Origin: Cryptomeria japonica
Lineage: Eukaryota; Streptophyta; Pinopsida; Cupressales; Cupressaceae
Length of the DNA: 64,000 nucleotides
Assembly (NCBI RefSeq): GCF_030272615.1
Contig: NC_081407.1
Coordinates: 377,690,132-377,754,131, forward strand
Direction: 5' to 3'
Shown piece after piece: positions 1-10,423 of this stretch. The translations under genes and the position numbers were made by a program. Below the pieces are notes generated by a model. It was not told the origin of the DNA. It saw only the letters and a list, made by a program, of their open reading frames with translations, and searched no databases. Within the stretch, counting starts at the first letter, position 1. The number at the start of each line of letters is the position of its first letter.

Positions 1-782
1 ATAAAACCCTCATCTTGGATTTTGAAACCGATGACTGTCGTAGGCGACGCTCCCTTCCAAAAAATAATGCCATTACACTCAACCATTTCATGACAGAATA
101 TTCTAGATCTCATTTCCCATGAAAACTGACACTTAATCCTCCAGGAATCTTCAACATAGTGGTAAATTTGGAAGTTAAATTTTGGAGAATTCGAACAAAC
201 TACCAAATAAGGCTCTTTGTTTTCTCCCTCCACAATATGGATGAATTTCTCAGTCAAATCTATTTCTATCTCTGCATAAGATCTATAAAGGGGATTGCAA
301 ACAAATAATTGACTAGAAGATTTTTGAAATGACAGTAATCCTTGCCCTATGCTAGATAAATCTCTTATAATCTCTCTCTCAGGATTTGGGAGAATAAAGA
401 GAGGGAGGGTCGTCCATTTTTGTGCAGAGAAGTAGTAGACCATGCAGCACCAATTTCTATATTCATCTTGACCACAGATAAGAAGCCATGGATTTCGGAT
501 GAACAACGAAGATAGAAAACTTTGTGAAGACGAAATAAAATTCCATTCCTTAGAAACCATGCAAGAGCTCCAGATTGATTGAAATGCAATCTTTCCAAAT
601 ATCAACTCCTTCATAGCTTGAGGTAGCTTAGATATATCCCCTTGTCCTGTGTATCCTTCAACTATTGCAATCGATTTTCACTCCATTCTTTTCAGCTCCC
701 ATACTTTCGAGCACTTAATGGCTTTGTATTGACAATACAATAAACCTTGAATTAAGTATATATCTATTTCATCCTCACTCAC
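1..782 (-). pseudogene. F-box protein pseudogene, copy A (C-terminus outside window)
   Basis: F-box proteins are substrate adaptors of SCF ubiquitin ligases. The reading frame parallel to copies B and C opens at GTG 780-782 and passes through an F-box core, LPQAMKELIFGK followed by SIWSSCMVSKEW, then a region typical of plant F-box proteins with short beta-propeller-like repeats. I walked the codons from 614 to the window edge and saw no stop, so the downstream part is the best preserved of the three copies. There is one in-frame TGA at 678-680 where B and C read CGA, a CpG-type C-to-T change. The next ATG (612-614) lies inside the F-box and would drop its first residues. There is no in-frame ATG at the expected N-terminus, so an upstream exon may have supplied it. 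The tandem-repeat insert and C-terminus lie outside the window. Confidence 0.7.
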
Positions 783-1390
783 TCCTTGTTATATGAATTT
801 CAGATTGAGTGCATTATTGGAATAAGAGCAGCCAACATGCCAAAAAAAAATATAAAATAAAATAAATAAGATAAAAATATCCATAAAGACACTCAATTAA
901 TAGATCTTATTTTTGGTAATTTTTATTGTTGAACTAAAGAAATATATATACAAACACAACAACCATTTATTTCATTCATATAAAAATATGAATACACAAC
1001 AAATAAATTTAAGAGACTATGACTATAAAGTAGATAATTTTTGTCTATACAAGAATTCCAAAAATTAATATCAATCTTTTTTTTTTTTTAAATGACCTTA
1101 AAATTGCCTCAAAAGTAGCCAGCATCTTTAAAATAATTTGATCACTAAATTTCAAGAAATATTCTTAAACATGTTATTGTTTATCATTTGATCACATTTA
1201 TTAATTGATCCAAATTCATAATGTTGGGTAAAAAATACTCTTAAACATTATTCAATTGAATAGTGAAAACACAATTTTTCCCTATAAGAGTAAAATAAAT
1301 ATCTAACACATTGACATGGACAAGGTTTATTATCTAAGATGGAGTAGATAAGGACCATTAGGGTTTCTGGAGGCAATAGCTCTATAGGGG
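783..1390. other. AT-rich spacer shared by copies A, B and C
   Basis: No gene is visible. The sequence is AT-rich with poly-T tracts and is conserved at the same place in copies B (about 23,407-24,330) and C (about 57,134-57,740). It may hold the promoter or first exon of the F-box gene, but I see no defined element. Confidence 0.5.
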
Positions 1391-1940
1391 ATGATTTAAA
1401 GGATGGAGGAGAGGGAAATGGTGATAATGGCTGGGTATTTCATGCAACTTATTGTCTCTTGTACAATGGGTTTATGGTCTGGCAGTGGATCTTGCTTGTT
1501 TTATACTTCCTCCCTTCCTTTTGGGTTTTGTAGCCGCATATTTTTTGGTTGCCCCTATCTTGAATCTCGTTTACTCAAACCCTTCTTTTTACTTTTTCAA
1601 AGACTAGAGGATTCCTTTTGTTTGTTCGGTAGGTGAGCCATTAGTGGGGGTCAAATTCATCTTCTACGCTTTGCTCCATTTTGGGGGGGTTGCTGGGGGT
1701 TACACCATTGTTGGTGGCCTTGCCTGCTTTGCTATTTTTTTGTGTTATTGTTGGCTAAGGTTTTGTTGCTACCTTTGGCTCTATGTCCCTTCACTTCTCC
1801 CCATGTTTTTATCTTTTTCGGGTGGTATTTTTGTGGCTTATGTATTTCTCTTGGCCTTGTAGTGTTTATGTGGTGATCTTTCATCTATTGATGCTTTTGG
1901 TGTGCTCATGTGGGGTTGGATCAGTGATGGGAGAATAATG
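1390..1940 (+). repeat. Long repeat R, plus-strand member, copy A (truncated)
   Basis: This is the same sequence as 57,740-58,290 in copy C and 24,330-24,870 in copy B. Short hydrophobic ORFs are present but are not conserved in frame between copies, so I do not call a protein. In copy A the repeat stops abruptly near 1,934, where the flank jumps to sequence found about 2.15 kb further on in B and C. Confidence 0.65.
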
Positions 1941-3125
1941 ATACCACTTGAGAAGGGTAAATATTCCATAGGGCCTTAGGGAAAATTACTTCTTCTATAA
2001 TAATAGTGATAATTTCTCTTTATATTGTTATCAAATTCCATGAGAAGACTCATTTCATGTACTTTGGAGTGAAGGCCCCTATGGTTGGAAACTCCTAAAC
2101 AATGAAGGAAACATAAATTATCAGGTTAAGAGGAATATATTACATGGTTCACAGTGAAAGGAAGCACTAAACGTAAGCAATAAGATGAAGCTAACATTGG
2201 CAACCTTTGATTCTTGAGAACCCCACATCTATACATTTGCAGATTCCTTAGAAATTATTTGGTTGAAAAACTTAAACTGCATTTGAAGAAGGAAACAACA
2301 TTTTCAAAACAAAGGAAGAAGAAAAGAATGGCCACCTACTTTCCTCAAAAACATCACCTCTCTACATCCACACAATCCTTGATATGTGATGGTATGAGAG
2401 GAATATACTTTTGCACAAGAGAGGAATATGAGCTATTTAGTAAAGATAGAGAAAGTGCTTTGATATCCTTGTTAAGGTCCCAATTTTAGTAGATCCCATG
2501 ATATGATATCCTTCCCAACACCTTCACAAGGATTAAGAGAATGACATAAGATGGCCAAAAGTTGCTGAGCGATATACATGGCCTTTGATATGACAAAGCC
2601 ACTAGTTGAGGACCATCATTTCTAGGTAAAAATCATTAAGTTAACATTTAAGGAGATATTGGGATCCTTACTACATGCCACATCTAACACATAGCTTTGA
2701 TACTTTAACTTTGCATCATCATTACCAAGCATTGTTCCTAAGGATGACAACTTGCAAAGGAGAAAACTTGTTAGAAAGATGGATCAATGAGATATAGCTA
2801 AATCTATTGGTTCCAAGGGTTAATCTTTGTAAATCTATTTCTTATTATGCCTAATTTCCCCTTTCACAATCCTACAATCTTTTTTATCTAATGCATAAAC
2901 ATTATCGTTAGCTTATCTAAAATAATATTTTATACTGAAATCTTCAATCCTCTGCAAGAGTTACCACACGTCTTGAAGAACATACCTAATTTCTTCATAG
3001 GATAGCTTATATATCCCCTTCTTGTGTATCCTTTATGTCTTGCAATCATTTTTTTCTCCATTCCTTTCATCTCCCAAGCCTCCAAGCACTTAAATGGATT
3101 TGTATTTATAATTCAATAAACCTTG

Positions 3126-3128
<3 letters not shown>

Positions 3129-3171
<43 letters not shown>
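3129..3171. repeat. AT dinucleotide microsatellite
   Basis: An uninterrupted TA repeat of about 43 bases. The matching site in copy C (61,632-61,732) is about 100 bases long and copy B lacks it, so the tract changed length after duplication. Confidence 0.95.
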
Positions 3172-3173
<2 letters not shown>

Positions 3174-3800
3174 CATCCTCACTCCCTGTTATATGCTTTT
3201 GAGATTGAGTGCGTTATTGGGATAAGAGCAACAAATGTGCAACAAAATATAAATTAAAATAAATAAGATACGACTATGCCTTTTAAATGGAGTATCTTAT
3301 TGCGATTAGAGGAGCCAACCTGGAATAAATATGGAGTAAATATAGATTAAAATAAAAATTAGCATAGCTATCTTTAATGTATTAGGGTGGAGATCTATTA
3401 CTTAGTGCTTTTTCTCTCAAGAATGATCCTATTAAATTTAATTTCAAAACTAAAAGTTTGAGATGAGCATCATTAAATTTTATATGGAAAATATGTTTCC
3501 TTAAAAGTTTAAAATACTATATATTGACCTCAAATCTATGACAGAAAAATGAAACATTCAATCATTGAAATTGTTTGAATTATATATACGTCTATTTAAA
3601 AAATATTATAGATATCAATTTAATTTTTAATTCAAATTTTTATTTTATTTTTAAATTGTGTTATTTACTAGATGCATAAATACATCAATTTTATGTGATA
3701 CTTATTTTGAAATATACTGTTTATTATTAATATTAATATTCGTAATTATGTCATTACTCTCCATCCTTTGTTGTCATTGTATATATTTCTTTAATGTTTT

Positions 3801-3960
3801 CTACTACCTTAAATATCTAAATACATCTATCTAAAATACGCCAAGAGATATTAATCTCGAGGCACCTATTATAAATTTTTATTGATAATTGATAGGTGCC
3901 ACAAGACTGATACCTCTTGACATATTTTAGATAGATGTATAAAGATATCTAGGCTAGTAG
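3801..3960. repeat. Foldback (MITE-like) inverted repeat, copy A
   Basis: Two imperfect arms of about 70 bases (3,801-3,870 and about 3,891-3,960) are inverted copies separated by a loop of about 20 bases. The arms start CTACTA and the inner ends read GGCACCTAT. Most mismatches between arms are transitions. The same hairpin is at 62,359-62,518 in copy C; copy B lacks it through a larger deletion. No target-site duplication is obvious. It could be a small MITE or an RNA hairpin locus. Confidence 0.65.
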
Positions 3961-4176
3961 CATCCATAGTGCAACATGTAAAGTATTAATTTATCACCTT
4001 TTTTATTTAAATAAAAAATTAATTATGCTTTACAAATCATGATGCATATCATATTCATTCAAATGTACACTAGGACTTCATTATTGATGAGACATTTCAT
4101 CTTTTAAACCAAAAATTTAATCTTAATTATTAACTATTCCTTGATCCCTTCTATTTTGTGTTATTTCCAATTGTCT

Positions 4177-4446
4177 TCATCTTCTTAGTGGAGATGTTAG
4201 TTCCTCTCGTGAATTATTATTTTCTATATGATTTTGAGAATCAACATCCATTATATTTTGAATTCTATCATTTGGTATTTGTAGTACACTATTTATTGTA
4301 ATGGAATTCATCCCTTCAAAACTAACCTCAACATTCCCATTAGATTGATGGTGAATTTGGACGTACTTATGATTGTACACTTGTATTTGTTGTCTTTCTA
4401 TCTCATTAAATTGGTTAGAATTCGTCATTATTTTCATTCTTCTCAA
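4177..4446 (-). pseudogene. Short conserved ORF of the duplication, copy A
   Basis: A reading frame of about 89 codons, opening at TTG with the first ATG four codons in. It is hydrophilic, rich in Asn and Gln, and ends in LTSPLRR. It is present in all three copies; copy B has an in-frame TAA, and most other differences change the amino acid, which suggests relaxed constraint. Upstream on the same strand (about 4,460-4,760) are stop-riddled charged stretches with repeated CEQM/CEQI-like segments resembling a decayed coiled coil. I do not recognise the family; a transposase C-terminus is possible but unproven. Confidence 0.35.
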
Positions 4447-4769
4447 TATATATTTTCCATCCTCGGGTGTTCATATAAGATGTGTTATAATCTTATCTAC
4501 ATGCTATCTCATTTTCACTTCAATCTCTTCCACTATTAGATTTTCCCTACATTTAACACTTCTTTCTCTATCATTTTAGTTTCAGCGATTCATTTCTTCT
4601 TGTTTTTATGCATCAATTATTTGTTCACATCATTCTCTCATATAATTTTGAGCATATTCTTTCTCTTATTATTTTTTTTTCTCTTTAGTTGTAAGACTTC
4701 ATACTTCCTCTTTCTGTGCATTTGCCATTTGTTCACATCATTTTTATTAAAAAAGAAGGACATTCCTAT

Positions 4770-5560
4770 ACCTTAACTGAAAAGAAAAAATAGGATAGGC
4801 TTGCACCAGAACAAGCTTCCACAAAGGCATGTAGAGAGAAGAGCTCACAAGTAGTGAGACGATCTAGAAAACACTAAAAAAGGAAGACCCCATTTTAAAA
4901 AGAGGCTTTTGATTTGAGTCGTAATAGATGGGAATCGAAGTCCCAAGAAAATGAGACTACCTAATCAAAATAGAGTGGTTTAGGAACACCTCGAACCATT
5001 ATTTTGACAACCTCCCTTAGGCTGGGATCAAACCAACCAAGGGGACAAACAATAACCAACAAATTTTGCAAGGCTTTCGGCAACCTATTGCCAACATGGC
5101 TATCAAATAAACCAACTAGGGCCACCTCCATAGGCCAACTATAAATAAAAATAATGGTGAATAGAGTCCCAATGAAGTAAAACATAGGGGAAGGGCTCCA
5201 AACAAAGGACCATATAAAAAATGATCCCAACACTTGCAAAGAAGGAGAGGTCCCATAAGCAACAACCCAACAAGGAACAACAAACAAAAATGGGAGCGAG
5301 GGGCTAAATAAAATATCCTCAAGAAGGATAGCATCCTCCAACAATAGGAAGAAGATAGAACCAAAGCAAGCACATAGCAAATAGAGTCATCTTTGGTTAA
5401 ACGCTTGCAAGGTAACCTTCCCACAATACCTATCCAAAGTTCATCCACTTTAGCTTAAGGAGAGCAACCACTATGAAGAAAAACACTACCCTAATTTATC
5501 TCTATTGATGGACTATCTCAAAGCATCCAACTAAGAGATTAAAGTTTGTTTGGTAGTAAT
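4770..5560 (-). repeat. Long repeat R, minus-strand member, copy A
   Basis: Read on the minus strand, this is a diverged relative of the plus-strand R repeat seen complete in copy B (about 25,160-26,240) and copy C. For example, the minus frame LPCKRLTKDDSICYV corresponds to the plus frame LPWGVLTEEGSLCYM. Because both the nucleotide sequence and the reading frames are shared only as repeats, no protein is called. Confidence 0.6.
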
Positions 5561-5640
5561 TGCTTCATCCATTGAAGCTTTCCCAAAGAGAAATGTGTAA
5601 AATGTGAAGCGACAATTTGTGAAGGAATAGGGAACAACTA

Positions 5641-6297
5641 ATATATGTACATACATATATACATACATACATACATACATATATACATATATATATGTAT
5701 ATACATATATATATGTATATACATATATATATGTACATATACATACATATATGTATATGTACATGTATATATACATATATACATGTATATGTACATATAC
5801 ATATGTATACATCTATATATACATATATATGTACATATAGATGTATACATATGTATATGTACATATACATATATGTATATGTACATATACTTGTATATAT
5901 GTATATATACATATGTATATGTATATATATATACACATATATATGTATATGTATGTATATATAGATGTATACATATGTATATATACATATACATATATGT
6001 ATATGTATATATGCATATATGTATATGTATATATATATGTATATATACATATACATATATGTATATATGTATATGTATATGCATATACATATGTATACAT
6101 CTATATATACATATATATGTGTATATATACATACATATACATATATATATATGTATACATACATATATATATGTATGTATATACATATATATGTATATGT
6201 ATGTATATATATATGTGTCTATACATATATATATATATACTTATATATGTATATACATGTATATATGTGTGTATATATATGTATATATATTAATATT

Positions 6298-6360
<63 letters not shown>

Positions 6361-6405
6361 GTGTATATGTATATGTATATGTATATGTATTTGTATTTTT
6401 GTGGA
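5641..6405. repeat. Complex TA/CA/TG microsatellite with internal inverted repeats
   Basis: About 765 bases of almost pure alternating purine-pyrimidine sequence (TATA, TACA, TGTA units), ending in (GT)n and (GTATAT)n tracts near 6,305-6,390. A motif of about 35 bases recurs at about 5,796 and 6,087 and in inverted form at about 5,836 and 5,960, so the tract has higher-order structure. All Tyr/Ile-rich ORFs here are artefacts of the repeat. Confidence 0.95.
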
Positions 6406-7289
6406 TATAAGGTTTAATTTTCACCATAAAAAAATAGCAGGTCTATTCTAATTTCTTCTCTAAAGTTAAAGAACAAACTCAGTGTCACTTCTTTTCTAAA
6501 AGATATTCGAAGTGCTTGACAAATAAGTATTTGAAAAACCATAATGTCAAGGATTGGCTGCAAGTGATAGCATCCAATAAGGATCACAATGTCTTAGCTC
6601 ATACATTTTTTTGTCTATGAGCTATAGTATTTCAATATTTTGTTAAACAATGGAAATAAATATAATACTATGATCTTTTTCATGTAATGTTTCTTCCTCT
6701 ATATTTAATATAAAAAAAAAATCGAGTTTATTTCATTAATTATTTATACATTGATTATCATCGATTATAAATATATATATAAAAAAGTTTATCTCGCAAA
6801 AAACAAGTGAATTAAAAGTCCAACTTATTTCTTGTATTTTTTTTGCATAATTTCAATATTAAAAAAAAAAGTCCAACTAACTAGGTACATGTACATTGAA
6901 CATCTAAAATATGTGTCATTGAAGACCAACACGAAATAAAGGCTATGGCCGATGGGAAGATGAAGCGTCAGGTGACATGGCGTTTGGGTTGCAAAAATCC
7001 TATGTATAATGGGACCCATAGGAACTGACAATGGATATGCAATGATATTGTCTTATGGTACGCACATCACTGAAAGTGAATGGTTAACATTTATCCTTTA
7101 GGCAACTTTAATGCTAGCTTGTGTGGACAAATTATGTGGTTGAACTAGTACATGCAGAGGAATGATGACAGACTTTGTGATTAATACCGACGGCCGCTGC
7201 CATTGTATGTTAGAAATTAGAATTGAGTGAGAGGTTTTTAAATCTTGGGTGAATTGGAAGTCTTGGTATCATATTGTTTGCACTTGCAG
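6406..7289. other. Unassigned AT-rich segment between microsatellites
   Basis: No gene or known element is recognised. Together with the flanking microsatellites it forms a segment of about 1.95 kb that copy B lacks. The region 6,900-7,200 is somewhat less AT-rich. Confidence 0.4.
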
Positions 7290-7551
7290 AATTGTCTTGG
7301 GTTTCTTTATAAGCAACATGGAAGCCAATTTCTCCTTCCATACTGATAAGAAATTAGTCCAATTTATTGGACAATTTACAGACAGGAGGCTAGAAGGTTT
7401 GTTCTTGTTTAAGGATGAGCGGTTGTACGAGAGAGTGAAAATGTTGTTAGGAGAGGAAATTATCCATGTAGGTCATCACTACAGGACAAAAATGGAGGCA
7501 TATTCATCTATTGCCGCTTGGGGTTTCCAATTTGAGGATGAGGCAGACAAG
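7290..7551 (+). other. Candidate orphan exon of unknown protein
   Basis: A segment open in one frame is preceded by a pyrimidine/T-rich tract ending CACTTGCAG and followed by GACAAG then GTAAAA, which fit plant 3' and 5' splice sites. It is 262 bases long. The translation is mixed and globular, for example [16 protein letters not shown] from the ATG at 7,318 and later [17 protein letters not shown]. The frame stays open beyond the donor until it enters the microsatellite. I do not recognise the family. It may be a captured gene fragment or chance. Confidence 0.3.
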
Positions 7552-7671
7552 GTAAAAAATGCCCTGAGAATTATAATTGATTCAAACTACCTCCTCTCTA
7601 AATTTTATTACCATTTTCAACTTTTATGGATCTACTCAGCCCTTAAACCATTAAAACGAAGAGAAAAGGGG

Positions 7672-7852
7672 ACACATATATATGTGTGTGTGTGTGTATA
7701 CATATATATGTATATACATATATATGTGTATATACATATATATATGTGTATATATATATGTGTATATATATGTAGATATACATACACATTTATATATATA
7801 CACACACACACATATATACATATACATACATACATACATACATATACATACA

Positions 7853-7938
<86 letters not shown>

Positions 7939-8014
7939 CATATACATACATACATACATACATATACATACATACATACATACATATATATATATACACA
8001 TATATATATACATG

Positions 8015-8058
<44 letters not shown>

Positions 8059-8079
8059 CATATATATATATATATCCTT

Positions 8080-8153
<74 letters not shown>

Positions 8154-8190
8154 AAGACATATATAAAGGATATATATATATATAAGAAGG
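7672..8190. repeat. Second TA/CA/TG microsatellite
   Basis: About 520 bases of TG, TATA, CATA and ATAC repeats, with a (TG)n run at about 8,082-8,113 and (TA)n runs. It sits directly after sequence shared with copy B (AAACGAAGAGAAAAGGGG), so it interrupts the duplication. Long Tyr/Ile/Cys/Val ORFs here are artefacts. Confidence 0.95.
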
Positions 8191-8434
8191 ATAAAGTAGG
8201 ATATTAGTACAAATTTAATTTAAGGCAAGACAACCTGGTGATAGCATTAATGACTTTGTGACTATGAACTGGTCCAAAGATAGAAAAGGGGCTAGATCAC
8301 AAAGGATAACATGTATATGAAAATAAATGTGATTATTTGTGTGTAATGAACTAGTCAATAAGACAAATGTATAAGGATATGTGAACATGAGAATGAAAAT
8401 AAATAATAAATGCATAAGAACATGTGAAACAAAT

Positions 8435-9667
8435 CACTTTAGGTATGGTAAAATCATTTATATTCCTTTCTATCTGGCCTCCTCTCTTGAAAATAGCCTC
8501 GAAAAACATTTGGAGAATCCAAACAACCCTGTTCTCCATGAGGGACTTATTGTGCTCATCATGGAGTACGCTAAATCCCTTGAAGTTGTGCCCCCTATAT
8601 CTAAGACTGGCCAACAGAATGATATCTAGGATGTCTCTGACTCGGAAATGGATTTGGAAGAAAGAGGGGTTCCTCTTGATGACCCTGAATATAAACCTGT
8701 GGATGAAGGGGAGATGATGGTCACCACTAGGACATTTAGCAACAAGAATCCTCCCAGATTGGCGGCTAGAAAATACAAAACCACCAACAAACTAATCTCT
8801 AAGGCCGAGCCCCTCTCTAAAAAAGAAAAATTTGGTGGCTAAGGACCATGGTCCGAAGATTTCGGATCAAGGAATTAATTTGGACATACCTATCGACGTC
8901 CTGAAAGAAAAATAGGGGAACATGACCAAAGAAGAGAACAGTGGGATATAGAGGACTGGTAACCTAATGAATTCGGTTATGGAAGCTACCAGAAGCCAGG
9001 AGGGCTGATGGAAGTGGGTGGAGTGTGAATTTTATACCCTCAAAGAGGGGGTTAAAGAGATTATTGATATCTTCACTACTTCCCCTGAGCCTAGCAAATC
9101 TGAGAAACTCGTGATTATGACCCAAAAGCTCTCCCAGGACGTCGAGGTGATGAAATGCAATCACGAACAAAGAATTGAAAAGGTGGAGCAGTCTGTGGTG
9201 GAGATTAAGAAAACTCTCAAGAACCTGGTGACATAAGCAAAGAAGCCATGAACAATAGTATAGAGGGGCTTGAAAAGAACAATTCCATGGTTGTTGATTA
9301 TAGATCCTACCATAGTGAACTGGTGAAAGATATTGGAGGGGAAGATATGGCTATTGGAGATAGGAAAACCACTGGTCCTAGTTCCAGAACCAAAAGTAGG
9401 AGCAGCAACAAGGGTACCTCCAGATTCATTATGGAGGAACAGGAGGAAATCAACAAGATTTCCATCCAGAAGAACAAGGATCTAGTGCTCTCTCTTAATT
9501 GAGAGTCTTTCTTTTTTTTGTCTTGTTTGTCTGTGTCTATTTTGTTTTTGTGACTACTCGGGGGTGCTCCCCTATTTTGATGTTGGTTCATGTCTGTTTG
9601 GCTGATGGTCAGTTGTTATAAAACTTTTGGTTTTGGGTCCATATAAAACCTGTTTATCTTTATCAAA
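8435..9667 (+). mobile_element. Non-LTR retroposon with 16-bp target-site duplication
   Basis: The segment is bounded by a perfect 16-base direct repeat, AACATGTGAAACAAAT, at 8,419-8,434 and 9,668-9,683. Its 3' end reads TTTATCTTTATCAAA followed by more A residues, as in many plant LINEs. Inside are broken plus-strand ORFs: about 8,435-8,842 (one TAG at 8,627, charged, NKNPPRLAARKYKTTNK), about 9,018-9,236 (Lys/Glu-rich, probably coiled coil) and 9,248-9,502. No RT or endonuclease is present. The best reading is a non-autonomous or internally deleted LINE derivative, or a retrocopied transcript, mobilised in trans. Confidence 0.65.
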
Positions 9668-9754
9668 AACATGTGAAACAAATTAGATGAATAATAAAAG
9701 ATAAAATATCTAACTTTACAAAAAAAATATTTTGTTTATAAATAAATTTATAAG

Positions 9755-10423
9755 TCATGTTTGTCCTCCAAACAATTTAGACTTACCAATGTAAAGTAAA
9801 ATTCTATGACGTACAAAAGTTAAAAATCGGTTAAAAATTTTGCTTACAAAAGATTTTGAGTTTTGGGGTTGAGTAGGATGTTGAAGAAATCTAGGCCTCA
9901 CATGACTAGAAACATGAATAATATTTACATGATTAAGCTCTTTGTTCTCTGAGGACTCATCTTTAGGAGAGAGAGCATCAAGGAAATTGATAATGATTTC
10001 ATCTTCTTGCTCCAAGGTATCTTTATGGGTAAGACAAACCTTGGGAGAAGGATTAACTGTATCCATCAATGCTTCATCTCTAGGAGGAATGCCATGCATA
10101 GAAGATAAAGTGACATTAAGGAAGGTGTTTATGATATCACCCTCTTCCTCTAGCATATCCCTATGTGAGAGGAGCATTTTAGGAGAAAGATCCACATCAT
10201 TCATCAAAACTTTATCCTTAGGAGAGAGAGTTTTAAAAGAAGTGCTAATAATCTTTTATCGCACTAAAGTGTCCTCATGGGTAGGAGGATCCTTAGGAGA
10301 GGGTAAACCATAACTATGAATGAAAGGAATAGCTAGATTATCATCATATGGGTAAAAGGAAACATCATGAAAATCTTGAATAAAACTTGAAATTGAAATA
10401 GCAAAATAATTTAACAACTCCAT
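9755..10423 (-). pseudogene. SPK-repeat ORF of unknown function (one in-frame stop)
   Basis: A minus-strand frame starts at ATG 10,421-10,423 (MELLNYFAISI) and runs to the stop at 9,755, about 222 codons, broken once by TAA at 10,256-10,258. It contains three imperfect units of about 40 residues of the type SPKxxxxHxDxLE..EIIxxFL, seen as SPKDPPTHEDTL, SPKMLLSHRDML and SPKVCLTHKDTL. The C-terminal part is basic (FLTFVRHRILLYIGK). There is no recognised domain. The setting among retroelement debris suggests an accessory ORF of an LTR retrotransposon, but this is inference. Confidence 0.4.

Larger units (their letters stand above)
1943..4170. other. Conserved non-coding spacer of copy A
   Basis: No supported gene. 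It is nearly identical to 60,440-62,730 in copy C. It contains an AT microsatellite (3,129-3,171) and a foldback element (3,801-3,960), both annotated separately. A 91-codon plus ORF near 2,214-2,489 begins at TTG and is interrupted in copy B, so it is not called. Confidence 0.5.
1..5640. repeat. Segmental duplication, copy A
   Basis: This block matches copy C (from about 56,352) and copy B (from about 22,621) in the same orientation. It starts inside the F-box pseudogene at the window edge and ends where a microsatellite begins. By eye it differs from copy C at roughly 1-3 bases per 100 and more from copy B. Relative to B and C it lacks about 2.15 kb at 1,934-1,943. A further 80 bases of homology to the right end of copy B appear at 7,591-7,670, beyond a 1.95-kb segment that B lacks. 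Confidence 0.85.

Noticed and set aside
365-598. 77-codon minus ORF (also at 23,034 and 56,761)
   Set aside because: Shadow frame of the F-box pseudogene, which runs in a different register on the same strand.
2214-2489. 91-codon plus ORF, nearly identical at 60,717-60,992
   Set aside because: It starts with TTG, has no motif, and is broken in copy B (TAG soon after the internal ATG). Identity between A and C reflects the recent duplication.
4961-5448. Hydrophobic minus ORFs of 110-139 codons that look like membrane proteins
   Set aside because: They lie in repeat R and are not conserved in frame between copies; the Leu/Phe/Ser richness comes from base composition.
5565-6451. Long Tyr/Ile/Met/His/Cys ORFs on both strands (up to 268 codons)
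   Set aside because: They are translations of the TA/CA/TG microsatellite; every frame is open because the repeat lacks stop codons in those registers.
7800-8000. CRISPR-like regular repeats
   Set aside because: Simple CATA/TATA repeats without unique spacers, in a eukaryotic setting.
7632-8185. Overlapping Tyr/Ile/Thr/Val ORFs on both strands
   Set aside because: Microsatellite artefact; only the part before 7,552 has normal composition.
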